Source: a bacterium
Lineage (GTDB): Bacteria > Patescibacteriota > Microgenomatia > JAADGY01
Direction of reading: 5' to 3'
Assembly: GCA_027028625.1 (NCBI GenBank)
Contig: JALVIH010000016.1
Coordinates: forward strand, 1 to 37,133
DNA length: 37,133 nucleotides
Shown here: positions 1-8,034 of the stretch, one piece after another
Numbering within the stretch: the first letter of the stretch is position 1
How the letters are laid out: every line of letters begins with the position of its first letter
Position numbers and translations under genes: made by a program
The notes under the pieces: model-generated
What the model saw: the letters and a program-made list of their open reading frames with translations, nothing else
The model's database searches: none
Told to the model about the DNA's origin: nothing

Positions 1-524
1 AAAGCGAAGAAGAAAAATAAAATCAAGCCATAGAAATTGGGATCAAAAAGACTACCAAACAAGCGGTAATGGTGTGGATCCCAATTACCTGGATTATAGA
101 AAGAGATTTTATTAAAGAAAAGATATTGACCCACAGATAAAACTATAAAGGACCAGCTCAATCCTTTTAACCATTTAATTGAAGGAGGATGATAAAGCAA
201 ATAAAAACCATCTACCCAACAAACAAACCATCTCCACCAGTAGAGTAAGCCAGCCAAATGAAAATGGAAAAGTTGCCAACTATCAATTAAAGTAAGAAAA
301 AAAATTACAGTAGATAGGACGAAAAATATATCTTTACTTTTATCTTCCTTAAAGACAAGTAACCACTTAAGAGCTAAAGGAAAAAGTAATATTAAAAGAA
401 TATCTAAAAGATGAAGATGATAAGGCCTTCCCAAAAATAAGGATATTTTAAAAGAGCCTATTTCTCCTAAAAGGAAAGAAAGAGCAAATAAAAACCACCA
501 TAACCTTACAATCTTCTCTTTCAT
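1..524 (-). CDS. O-antigen ligase / Wzy-like membrane protein, 3' end outside window
   Basis: An uninterrupted reading frame of 174 codons starts at ATG 522-524 and runs off the left edge, so the C-terminus is missing. The protein begins MKEKIVRLWWFLFALSF and consists almost entirely of hydrophobic segments separated by short charged loops. Near residue 163 it has the sequence GSLFDPNFYG; an R/G-x-F-x-DPN-x-x-G block is typical of the O-antigen ligase / Wzy polymerase superfamily (WaaL, Wzy, TuaE). Its start overlaps the stop of the upstream glycosyltransferase by an ATGA junction, so the two are translationally coupled. No Shine-Dalgarno sequence precedes it. The likely role is transfer or polymerisation of polyprenyl-linked glycans on the outer face of the membrane. 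Family assignment rests on topology, the DPN motif and the context; ligase and polymerase cannot be told apart. Confidence 0.72.
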   Translation of the reverse strand, partial: MKEKIVRLWWFLFALSFLLGEIGSFKISLFLGRPYHLHLLDILLILLFPLALKWLLVFKEDKSKDIFFVLSTVIFFLTLIDSWQLFHFHLAGLLYWWRWFVCWVDGFYLLYHPPSIKWLKGLSWSFIVLSVGQYLFFNKISFYNPGNWDPHHYRLFGSLFDPNFYGLILFFFFA

Positions 525-1285
525 TTGGAGGAAGAAAATAAAAACAGTTTAACTTGAACAATCAACGAATAGTAACTCATTAAAAAAGCTTGATAAATAC
601 CTCTATATCCGTCTAATAAACCCTTCCGAAAAATTAAGTCTTGGAAACATTTGGCTATTGGGTAAAAGATAACTTTAAATAAATTTCCTTTAACTCCTTT
701 TTCTTTTAAATCCAAAGCTCGAAGAGTAGAGTAGTAATTTAAACGCTGAATGAATTTATCCACAGATAAGTGCTGATTGTGAAGAAGATAAAAAGAGGTT
801 ATTTTCTTTCGAGATAGTTTTTTACCTTCTATTCTCTCATGCACTTTTCCTTTCCATCTTAACTCTTTTTTCACAATCCTATCGTGAAAAATAGATTCTC
901 CATGCCCCAAAATTTTACCTAAAAAGACCTCTTTTCGCTTTACTCCATAGATATCTTTATTCAGATTCTGAAAAAGCCTTATAAACTCTGTCTCATTTTT
1001 TATTTTTACTGCTTCGTCACTATCTAGATGGAAAAGATATTTTTCTTTTGCCTCGTGGTGGGCTAGATTTCGTAGGTAAGCAAAATTATCTTTTATCTTA
1101 TGAGTAACCAAGCGGTGGTTAGGAAGTTTAGCAAGATCATTTTTTTCTCCAAATTGAAGACTGTCTTCTTGAGCAACAATAAATAAAACTTCAGCAAATT
1201 TCCTAGCTAGAGAATAAAACTCAGGCTTTAGCTTCGTTTTTTTAGTAACCAAGACAACTAAACTTACAGGATAAGCTTTATTCAT
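521..1285 (-). CDS. Family 2 glycosyltransferase, WaaE/KdtX-like
   Basis: 254 residues when started at ATG 1283-1285 (MNKAYPVSL), which has GAGGAA seven bases upstream; the frame stays open to 1321 but that extension has no start signal. An N-terminal GT-A nucleotide-binding region leads to the metal-binding motif DSDE (about residue 88), followed by WKGKVHERIEG and a hydrophobic amphipathic C-terminus containing LLDGYRGIYQAFLMSYY. This order (DxDE, W-x-G-x-VHE, then a DG-x-x-G helix) is typical of the cytoplasmic GT2 branch that includes the lipopolysaccharide-core glucosyltransferases WaaE/KdtX. The nucleotide-sugar donor and acceptor cannot be read from the sequence. It overlaps the O-antigen-ligase-like gene by 2 bases and diverges from the flippase gene, with which it shares a promoter region. 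Confidence 0.8.
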   Translation of the reverse strand: MNKAYPVSLVVLVTKKTKLKPEFYSLARKFAEVLFIVAQEDSLQFGEKNDLAKLPNHRLVTHKIKDNFAYLRNLAHHEAKEKYLFHLDSDEAVKIKNETEFIRLFQNLNKDIYGVKRKEVFLGKILGHGESIFHDRIVKKELRWKGKVHERIEGKKLSRKKITSFYLLHNQHLSVDKFIQRLNYYSTLRALDLKEKGVKGNLFKVIFYPIAKCFQDLIFRKGLLDGYRGIYQAFLMSYYSLIVQVKLFLFSSSK

Positions 1286-1297
1286 AGTTATTTCCTC

Positions 1298-1313
1298 TGT
1301 TACAATAGTAACA
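1298..1313. promoter_or_regulatory. Interlocked divergent extended -10 promoters
   Basis: The 16-base inverted repeat TGTTAC-AATA-GTAACA supplies an extended -10 on each strand. On the plus strand TGT-TACAAT (1298-1306) lies 8 bases before the flippase ATG at 1315. On the minus strand TGT-TACTAT (1313-1305) lies upstream of the glycosyltransferase starting at 1285, leaving a short leader that carries GAGGAA. No good -35 box is visible for either. The two hexamers overlap by two bases, so both promoters probably cannot be open at once. Confidence 0.55.
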
Positions 1314-1314
1314 T

Positions 1315-2583
1315 ATGTCACTTAATCGATGGAAACAATTGTTAACCACTACTTCCCTCAAACTAAATATGCTTAGCAGCGGGGCTTTCTGGTTCATTAA
1401 TATATTAACTTCTCTTATTCTTATTAGGATAGTTTTAAGATATGTTAGTTTGAGTGAATACGGCTACTGGGCTGCCTTTTTAGCTATTACTTCTTACTTC
1501 ACCTTAAGCGACCTGGGCTTAGGCCCCACTATAACTAAGTATATCTCTAACGTAACCATACCACCAGAGAAAAAAAAGCAGCTAGTTACCTTTATTCTTC
1601 TTTTAGAATCTCTCAGTGCCACTATTTTGGCTGGAGGCATATTCATTTTTTATTTAACCTTCTACCACCACAATTACTTTTCCCTTTTTATCTTCCTCCT
1701 TATCGGCCAGTTCTTTACCCAAATGGGGATGAATCTTTTGGCCATCCTTAATGGCCTTCAAAAAATATTTCTTTCCAATGTTCTCACTTCAACTAAAGCT
1801 TTAATTTACTTCTTTCTCGTTTACTTTACAGTCTCGAAAATGGGAATATTTTCACTAGCGTTTTCATTTACTTTAGCTGCGATAATATTTTTTATAACCG
1901 CGGTGTACGCAGTCAGCCATTACTTCCACCCCAAAAAGAATGATCTTCGAGGAATAGATAAAGTTTTGATTAAAAAAGCTTTAAGTTTCTCTAGTTCTAT
2001 GTTTATCCTTAAAATAGTAGGTCAGACTAGAACTCAATTTGATAGGATAATCCTCTCTCTATTAACTTCGCCTGAGTTAACAGCAATCGTTGATTTAGCC
2101 AAAAAACTAATCGGCCCAGTAAGAGGTATTTATATCTCTTTCATTTCTCCAGTTTTCCCTGTTTTTAGCCAACTCCATAGCCAAGCTAATAAAGAAAAAC
2201 TAAGGTATGTTTTTTATAGAACTATCACTTTAGCTTTAATAGTTCTCTTTATTTCCTTTGCTACCCTCGGAATTATCGCCAAACCATTAGTAGACTTTTG
2301 GCTTGGACCTCAGTTTGAAAAAATTCTTCCACCTGTCTACATTCTTATTATTTCCGAAGCTATAAACCTAGTAATGTATCCAGTCAACTTAAAAATTATC
2401 GCCTCCGACCAACATTCGCTCCTTGTTAAATTTGTAACTATTATGACCACTATTCAATTGACTCTCAGCTTACTCGCCCTTTATTTTTGGAACTACTTGA
2501 TTATGTTATCTGTCTTTGCTGGAGTCGAGTTTATCAAATTTATTATCTGGTTAATTCTCTTTAAATCTCAATGGCTCTTTTAA
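1315..2583 (+). CDS. Wzx-type polysaccharide flippase (MATE/MVF superfamily)
   Basis: 422 residues with 12 or so hydrophobic segments spread over the whole length. The N-terminal region (GAFWFINILTSLILIRIVLR, then LGLGPTITKYIS near residue 68) resembles RfbX/Wzx polysaccharide exporters, which flip undecaprenyl-diphosphate-linked oligosaccharides across the cytoplasmic membrane. A conserved-looking block FDRIILSLLTSPELTAIVDLAKK occurs in the middle, matching the usual D-x-x-hydrophobic region after TM6-7. Length is normal for the family. The start has no Shine-Dalgarno sequence; an extended -10 lies 8 bases upstream, so a leaderless transcript is likely. The last 13 bases overlap the next glycosyltransferase. 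Together with the O-antigen-ligase-like gene and four transferases it indicates a Wzx/Wzy-type surface glycan pathway. Confidence 0.85.
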   Translation: MSLNRWKQLLTTTSLKLNMLSSGAFWFINILTSLILIRIVLRYVSLSEYGYWAAFLAITSYFTLSDLGLGPTITKYISNVTIPPEKKKQLVTFILLLESLSATILAGGIFIFYLTFYHHNYFSLFIFLLIGQFFTQMGMNLLAILNGLQKIFLSNVLTSTKALIYFFLVYFTVSKMGIFSLAFSFTLAAIIFFITAVYAVSHYFHPKKNDLRGIDKVLIKKALSFSSSMFILKIVGQTRTQFDRIILSLLTSPELTAIVDLAKKLIGPVRGIYISFISPVFPVFSQLHSQANKEKLRYVFYRTITLALIVLFISFATLGIIAKPLVDFWLGPQFEKILPPVYILIISEAINLVMYPVNLKIIASDQHSLLVKFVTIMTTIQLTLSLLALYFWNYLIMLSVFAGVEFIKFIIWLILFKSQWLF

Positions 2584-3467
2584 ACAAGACTCCTTTTTCA
2601 AAAGATAATATCGGGATAATCATTATTAATTACAATAACTGGGCTGATACGAAAGAAACTCTAGAAAGCATCAATCAATCAACTTTTAAAAATTTCTCAG
2701 TTCTTTTAATAGACAACAACTCTAAGGATCAAGAGTCTTTAGCTCTTAAATTAGCTAAGCTCCATTTGAAATATCCTCATTGGTTAAAAAGGAACAAAAA
2801 AAATCTAGGTTTTGCCAAAGCAGTCAACCGGGGGCTAAATTTTTTCTACAAGAGAGGATATAAATATTATCTTCTTCTTAACAATGATGTTCTGGTTTCC
2901 CCCTCTTTTTTAGATTGTTTAGTAAAAGAGTATAAAAACCTTCCTCCTGGTTCAATTCTCTCTCCTTTAATAAAACACAGAGTAAGTTCCTTAACTCTTT
3001 ATGGAGGAGAAGGGTACTTAACTCCTCTAATTGCTCTAGCCCGCCATCGGAATTATCTTCACCAACCAAAATGGGGAATAAAAAAAGTTCAATTCGTTTC
3101 CGGTTGTTCAATTCTTTTCGACTATAATTTACTTCAAGATAACCTCCGCTTCGACGAACATTTCTTTCTTTATCTAGAAGATGTCGACTTCTGCCTTCAG
3201 GCAGCCAAAAAAGGCCATTATTCTTACCTTACTTCAAGATGTTTAGTCTTCCATAAACAGTCGCGGTCCTTTAAAAAGAGCACCACCAAGCTAAAGTATA
3301 GCTTCCCTTCTAACCTTAGGTTTGCTTGGAAACATTACTCCCTCTTCTCGCCTATCTGGGCTATTTTCCTACCTTTTTTCTATCTTAAACTATACGTCCA
3401 CTGGTCACTGAGAGAACTTAAAAAGAAAGCACTAAAACTGTTATCTAATACTAAAAAGTTGTTCTAA
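2571..3467 (+). CDS. Family 2 glycosyltransferase, rhamnosyltransferase (WbbL)-like
   Basis: 298 residues. The GT-A fold is shown by IGIIIINYNN at the N-terminus, LLIDNNSKD (about residues 45-53), NLGFAKAVNRG, and the metal-binding LLLNNDVLV motif near residue 105. FDEHFFLYLEDVDFCLQAAKKG in the second half is the ED-x-D-x-x-x-R/Q catalytic block typical of the WbbL/RfbF group that moves rhamnose from dTDP-rhamnose, although the true donor is unknown. A single hydrophobic segment (SPIWAIFLPFFYLKLYV) near the C-terminus may attach it to the membrane. It begins inside the 3' end of the flippase gene (13-base overlap), so the two form an operon. It converges on the next gene, with the two 3' ends overlapping by 27 bases. 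Confidence 0.86.
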   Translation: MALLNKTPFSKDNIGIIIINYNNWADTKETLESINQSTFKNFSVLLIDNNSKDQESLALKLAKLHLKYPHWLKRNKKNLGFAKAVNRGLNFFYKRGYKYYLLLNNDVLVSPSFLDCLVKEYKNLPPGSILSPLIKHRVSSLTLYGGEGYLTPLIALARHRNYLHQPKWGIKKVQFVSGCSILFDYNLLQDNLRFDEHFFLYLEDVDFCLQAAKKGHYSYLTSRCLVFHKQSRSFKKSTTKLKYSFPSNLRFAWKHYSLFSPIWAIFLPFFYLKLYVHWSLRELKKKALKLLSNTKKLF

Positions 3468-4538
3468 TTTTCGAGCTTGTTTTCGACTATCATATCTTTC
3501 TCTAGCTAGGCTATAAACTTTTTGTTTATAGTTCAAAAGAGTTTGAGGATGAGCAATAAAATTAATAACTTTCTCTACAATTCCAGAATAATCCCCCTCT
3601 TTTACCAATAATTGATCGTTACCAACTACCTCTTCTATGGCTCCGCTTCTATAAGCCAACGGAACTACTCCTGAACTCATTGCTTCAACCAAATTCATTC
3701 CAAATAACTCTTCCCAATACTTGGTAGTATGAGAAAGAGATAATAAAATATCTGCTTGACGATAGATTGCCGGCATTTCCCTATAAGGATAAGAAAAAGA
3801 AGGAATTCCATTATTCTCCAAATACTTCTTTAATGGGCCTCTACCCACCACTTTCAATTCAAAATCAACACCCCTTCTGTGTAGAAGGTTGTAAATAGAA
3901 ACTAAATCTCTTACCCCCTTCTCCTCTACTAAACGACCGACGAAAAGTATCCTCAATTTTCTTCTACTTTTACTCCAAGAGGGGTAAAAGGTTTTTTGGT
4001 TTACTCCGTAGGGTATAACCTTAATCTTTCGAGGTTCCACCCCTTCTTTAACCAAAGCGTTCTTAGCTTTCACGGTAAGTGTGTGAAAAACATCAGTATT
4101 TTGGCGAATAAATTGTTTAATTTGTTTTCTTCGCCAAATACCTTCATGATTAAAAGGTTTGGTCTCTGAACAAGTAACAACCAACTTTTTCAAGTCCCCT
4201 TTAGCTCGCATTTTGGCCAACTGGTAGGTAAAATAAAAATAAGTTTCCCGACCGCTGGCAACAGTAATTTTCCGCTGTCTCAAAGTTCTTTCTAACCCAA
4301 ACAACCACATAGCATCACCTAAAAACAACCTATTTAAAAGAGGCATTTTATAAGGGAAATCAGGTAAGTCAACAGGTGATGGGAGCTTGATAAGCGGAAA
4401 CTTGTAATTCTGATGTATCGGCCTCAGCGACCCTACCCCCCACACCTTAAGTCCATAATCCACCAACGGCTCATAATTCTGCATTTCATACCTATTTATA
4501 TACCTCCCCCGAACTATGGCTAAGTGATTATCCAACAT
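3441..4538 (-). CDS. Family 4 glycosyltransferase (GT-B fold)
   Basis: 365 residues. The C-terminal Rossmann domain starts around residue 195 with LRILFVGRLVEEKGV and carries the EX7E donor-binding signature in EELFGMNLVEAMSSGVVPLA (about residues 277-296), which is diagnostic of GT4 retaining transferases. The N-terminal half lacks an obvious signal peptide or membrane helix and has the usual acceptor domain length. The ATG lies within the last codons of the upstream GT2 gene (11-base overlap), so it is translationally coupled to it. No sugar specificity can be inferred. The 3' end overlaps the plus-strand GT2 gene tail to tail by 27 bases, which leaves no room for separate terminators. Confidence 0.87.
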   Translation of the reverse strand: MLDNHLAIVRGRYINRYEMQNYEPLVDYGLKVWGVGSLRPIHQNYKFPLIKLPSPVDLPDFPYKMPLLNRLFLGDAMWLFGLERTLRQRKITVASGRETYFYFTYQLAKMRAKGDLKKLVVTCSETKPFNHEGIWRRKQIKQFIRQNTDVFHTLTVKAKNALVKEGVEPRKIKVIPYGVNQKTFYPSWSKSRRKLRILFVGRLVEEKGVRDLVSIYNLLHRRGVDFELKVVGRGPLKKYLENNGIPSFSYPYREMPAIYRQADILLSLSHTTKYWEELFGMNLVEAMSSGVVPLAYRSGAIEEVVGNDQLLVKEGDYSGIVEKVINFIAHPQTLLNYKQKVYSLARERYDSRKQARKLEQLFSIR

Positions 4539-5457
4539 TTTTGTATGATGACCTTATTCTTATAAACCACGAATCAAAGAAAAATATCAACCTTAATAAT
4601 AATCGCTCTAAAATATTATGAACATGTTTATTGACGAAAAGAAGTCTTGAATCAATCCACGCCTCTACATTGATCCTCTCTTTCATTCTACTTGAACCAC
4701 CACCGTAATGATAAATTTTCAGTTCAGGACACATATAAACTAACTTCTTATTATTTCTCCACCTTAAACAAAGATCTAAATCTTCCAAATAAAGAAAAAA
4801 ATTCGTGTCAAACATTCCAATACTGTAAAAATCTTTCTTTGCAATTGATAAGAAACTTCCCGAAACACTATCCACTTCTAGACATTCCTTTTCCAGGTCG
4901 TAGACATTAGCATCTAAAAAATTGAAATGCCTGCTGTATGGATTATTAGGCCATAATTTTTTGAGATTGGTAAACTCAAAAAGAAATGTATAAAAATTAG
5001 GTCTTCTTCTAAAAGACAAAAGCCTCTTCTTATTATCTTCTAACGAATAGGTAAGAGCACCAATAATGGCCCCCTTTTTCATCTTCAAAAACTTGAGTGT
5101 TTTCTGTAGGAGTAAAGGATCCTTTAATATCACATCTGGGTTGAGAAATAATAAATACTCACCTTTAGCTAACTTAGCACCCAAATTACAGCCCCAACCA
5201 AATCCACGATTGGTTTTCTTTCTAACTAAATTGATCTCAAATGTTTTATGTAGCAAATCATTTTTACTAATAAGTTTGTCTATTTTTAATAGTTCCTTTT
5301 TATTTCCATCTTCGTACCCGATAAATACTATTTCTACTTTTTTGTTAGATAATTTTTGCCTCAATAAACTATCTATTAATCCATCCAAAAACTTAGAAGA
5401 GTTATACAAAACTACTATAATCGAAAGCTCAATGTTGGTATTGACTTCTTCATTCAT
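4528..5457 (-). CDS. Family 2 glycosyltransferase, rhamnosyltransferase-like
   Basis: 309 residues. Motifs in order are LSIIVVLYNS (GT-A strand 1), KKTNRGFGWGCNLGAKLAKG, the metal-binding YLLFLNPDVIL and the catalytic FDTNFFLYLEDLDLCLRWRNN, the same architecture as the gene at 2571 and probably a paralogue with another acceptor. A hydrophobic stretch RLLLRLIFFFDSWFIRI sits near the C-terminus. The ATG at 5455-5457 has no convincing Shine-Dalgarno sequence. It is the first gene of a two-gene minus-strand unit with the GT4 gene and diverges from the secreted hydrolase across only 21 bases, so the two promoters must overlap each other's coding ends. Confidence 0.85.
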   Translation of the reverse strand: MNEEVNTNIELSIIVVLYNSSKFLDGLIDSLLRQKLSNKKVEIVFIGYEDGNKKELLKIDKLISKNDLLHKTFEINLVRKKTNRGFGWGCNLGAKLAKGEYLLFLNPDVILKDPLLLQKTLKFLKMKKGAIIGALTYSLEDNKKRLLSFRRRPNFYTFLFEFTNLKKLWPNNPYSRHFNFLDANVYDLEKECLEVDSVSGSFLSIAKKDFYSIGMFDTNFFLYLEDLDLCLRWRNNKKLVYMCPELKIYHYGGGSSRMKERINVEAWIDSRLLFVNKHVHNILERLLLRLIFFFDSWFIRIRSSYKNVG

Positions 5458-5478
5458 TTTTGTAAAGATTAATCATTC

Positions 5479-7935
5479 ATGCAAATTAAATCTAAACTTA
5501 TTCTAACAATAATAAGTTCTACTTTTCTTTTTCTTATTTCCGGTAATTTACTACTCACACAAGCTAACACACATATCATATATTCCAATAATTTTGATAA
5601 TCTATCTCAATTAGAAGACTGGCAACCAACTCCCACATCATACTGGTCATTAGATAATAATCACTACAAAGTCGAGATTCATAACGAAAACACCCTGGCC
5701 ACATCCAATCTCAAAGATCAAATATGTCACACCTGGCAAAATTATTCTGTCTCACTACTGATGAGGGGTGATAAGGGTGTAGACCAACATGTAGATTTTT
5801 ATTATCAAGACCCTAACAATTATTATGATTTGGATTTAAGATGGAACGGATGGGTTGATTCTGGAAATTTGTATATAGCGAGAGTGGTTAATGGTTCAAA
5901 AACTTTTCTCACACATCTTATTCCTTTTAATCTTAAACAACATGAATGGTACAGTGTACGCTTGGAAAACGATACTAATCACCATTTTAAAGTTTATTTA
6001 AATAATATTTTGGCACTAGAAACAACGGATGATCAACATTCATTTAACGGAGGATGCATTCGCTTTAGAGCTTGGACTGGTGCAGCCCCAGAAGTTTCTT
6101 TCGAATATGATACTTTAAAGGTTTTCAAAGAAACAACACTTGAACCGGTAGTAGTAATTCCGGGATTAGGGGCGAGTTGGAATAGGGATATCTTTCTTGG
6201 CTACACTGGCGGCCAATGGAAAATGACTCCTTTTGTCCATGTTTATGACGGCTTGATTCAAGCCTTAGAAGCTGACGGTTATCAAGAAGACAACAATCTT
6301 TTTATATGGAATTATGATTGGCGGCGGCCAGTTTCTGAAATTAGTTCCAATTTTCATACTTACATCCAAAATAGAGTTAAACCAAAAATCGGCAATGAAA
6401 AATTTTCAATCGTTGGCCATAGTTTAGGAGGTCTAGTCGCTCGAACATATCAGACCAACTATAATGACTCTCAAGTTAATAAGCTCATTACAGTTGGCAC
6501 TCCTCATAAGGGGGCCAGTAATGCTTACTTAACTTGGGCAGGCGGGAAATTATGGGAAAAAGGTAGCTGGGCCAATTTAGCTCTGGAAATCTACCTCCAC
6601 TTAAACCAACCTAAGTACGGCCGAAGGATAGATACCATCCATGCTTTAGCCCCAGTAGTCAAAGATCTCCTTCCCACCTATCCTTTTCTTCAAAAGGAAG
6701 ATCACTCATCTATTACTCCCAAAACTACTAACGATTGGTTAGAAAATCTTAATCATCAACCTACTCCGGATAATCTCCTTACCCTCTACGGCACCACTGC
6801 TCAACCATTAACTCTTTATCAAATCATCTTAGGGCCTCAGCCTGGTTTTTGGGATAAAATAAATGGCCTCTGGCCTGACGGACAATTAATAAACAAAATT
6901 TACTCACCCGAAGGTGACGGTACCGTTCTCAGTCTAAGTGCTGCTTATGCTTCTAATCCTTATCATCTAGACAATCAAACTCACCATGGTTTAGTTTCCT
7001 CCGTGGAAGGTACTAAAGCTATTCTAACTCAGTTAGGTTTACCTTGGCCCCAATTATCTTTCCAACCTCAACCATCACCTCATCACAGTCTTATCTTCTT
7101 AGCCCACTCTCCCGTTAAGCTACAAGTAAGAGATAGTAATAATCGAGTATATGGATACCAAGGAAACAATAACGGTGTTTACTACAGCCCTGAAGATAAA
7201 CTGCTTATAATTCCTCAAGCTGACAATTCTACCACTTATACTATCCAACTTATAGGAACAGGGAGTGGACATTATATCCTTGATGTAGGCAAGCAACTAA
7301 ATGATGACAGAGTTGTTTGGGACTCAGCTGAAGGAGAGATAAAATCTAATCAAACAAACAGTTACCAACTTGATTACCAACCAAACACAGAGAGTTTAAA
7401 AATAAACTCGGGGCTTGGAGAAGAAGATACTCTCTTAAGCCTAGTTAATCAATTAACAAATTCATCCTTCATTCGTCACAATCGCCGTCTCCGTTACTAT
7501 CTGCGCTCCACAAAGAGGTATCTCTACTTAGCTAAACGTTATTCAAATACCCCCCGAAGATATTCATATCTTCTTAGAGCCCATCGTTTTCTAATCCTTT
7601 TTGAAGTAACTTTAAATAGGTATAGCAAACGCCTCCCTTCCCAAGATATTTTCTGGACCAAACATAAATTAGAACTAATAAATGATCTCTATCTTAAGAT
7701 CAACCGTCAACACCGCCTTTATTCCAACCGCTATCTTTCTATAGCTAAGAGATTGGAGAGCCGAAATGAAAGAAGATTGACCACCCTCAAGAATAAACTG
7801 ACCTCAAGTTCTCCATCTTTCAAAAAGTATCAGCTAGAACAAATTGATAGCCAACTAAGTCAACTTAACAGCCAGCAACCGGATTATATTTATTACCAAA
7901 TTTACTTTTATTACCTTCTACGATCTCTTAATTAG
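5479..7935 (+). CDS. Secreted LCAT-like alpha/beta hydrolase with N-terminal concanavalin-like domain
   Basis: 818 residues. A signal peptide or membrane anchor spans about residues 1-30. Residues 35-215 look like a beta-rich concanavalin/LamG-type domain (alternating strands with WSLDNNHYKVEI and YSVRLENDTNHHFKVYLNN), a fold often used for glycan binding. Residues 224-520 form the hydrolase: PGLGASW oxyanion region near 228, nucleophile elbow GHSLGG with Ser315, then GDGTVLS with candidate acid Asp480 and candidate His502/503 in THHGL. This order matches lecithin:cholesterol-acyltransferase/PGAP1-like lipases and esterases. A further beta-rich stretch follows, and the last 170 residues are predicted helical and unusually rich in Arg, Tyr and Leu. 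The substrate is unknown; a membrane or envelope lipid or ester is plausible. The stop codon lies inside the CIRCE element of the next gene. Confidence 0.8.
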   Translation: MQIKSKLILTIISSTFLFLISGNLLLTQANTHIIYSNNFDNLSQLEDWQPTPTSYWSLDNNHYKVEIHNENTLATSNLKDQICHTWQNYSVSLLMRGDKGVDQHVDFYYQDPNNYYDLDLRWNGWVDSGNLYIARVVNGSKTFLTHLIPFNLKQHEWYSVRLENDTNHHFKVYLNNILALETTDDQHSFNGGCIRFRAWTGAAPEVSFEYDTLKVFKETTLEPVVVIPGLGASWNRDIFLGYTGGQWKMTPFVHVYDGLIQALEADGYQEDNNLFIWNYDWRRPVSEISSNFHTYIQNRVKPKIGNEKFSIVGHSLGGLVARTYQTNYNDSQVNKLITVGTPHKGASNAYLTWAGGKLWEKGSWANLALEIYLHLNQPKYGRRIDTIHALAPVVKDLLPTYPFLQKEDHSSITPKTTNDWLENLNHQPTPDNLLTLYGTTAQPLTLYQIILGPQPGFWDKINGLWPDGQLINKIYSPEGDGTVLSLSAAYASNPYHLDNQTHHGLVSSVEGTKAILTQLGLPWPQLSFQPQPSPHHSLIFLAHSPVKLQVRDSNNRVYGYQGNNNGVYYSPEDKLLIIPQADNSTTYTIQLIGTGSGHYILDVGKQLNDDRVVWDSAEGEIKSNQTNSYQLDYQPNTESLKINSGLGEEDTLLSLVNQLTNSSFIRHNRRLRYYLRSTKRYLYLAKRYSNTPRRYSYLLRAHRFLILFEVTLNRYSKRLPSQDIFWTKHKLELINDLYLKINRQHRLYSNRYLSIAKRLESRNERRLTTLKNKLTSSSPSFKKYQLEQIDSQLSQLNSQQPDYIYYQIYFYYLLRSLN

Positions 7936-7958
7936 CACTCATTACAGTCGAGTGCTTG
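7932..7958. promoter_or_regulatory. CIRCE operator (HrcA-binding site)
   Basis: TTAGCACTC (7932-7940), a 9-base spacer, then GAGTGCTTG (7950-7958). The consensus CIRCE element is TTAGCACTC-N9-GAGTGCTAA; the left arm is perfect, the spacer exact and the right arm matches 7 of 9. It overlaps the hydrolase stop codon and the -35 box of the Clp gene, the expected place for HrcA repression. Confidence 0.9.
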
Positions 7959-7985
7959 ACTTATGAACATTATTAGTGCTAGAAT
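7956..7985 (+). promoter_or_regulatory. Sigma-70 promoter of the Clp ATPase gene
   Basis: TTGACT (-35, 7956-7961), 18 bases, then TAGAAT (-10, 7980-7985) with TGC just before it, making an extended -10. The -35 begins inside the right arm of the CIRCE operator. The predicted leader is about 40 bases and ends in a strong Shine-Dalgarno sequence GGAAGGAGGT seven bases or so before ATG 8035, unlike most gene starts in this window. Confidence 0.82.
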
Positions 7986-8034
7986 CAATTATTCTAATAT
8001 TTTAGATTGCTAGATTAAAAGGAAGGAGGTAAGT

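Noticed and set aside
5066-5506. Plus-strand open frame of 146 codons
   Set aside because: Antisense to a clear glycosyltransferase gene; no start signal and no recognisable protein features.
7971-7980. Second CIRCE half-site (TTAGTGCTA-like) downstream of the first
   Set aside because: Only one arm is present and it coincides with the extended -10 region; a single half-site is not an operator.
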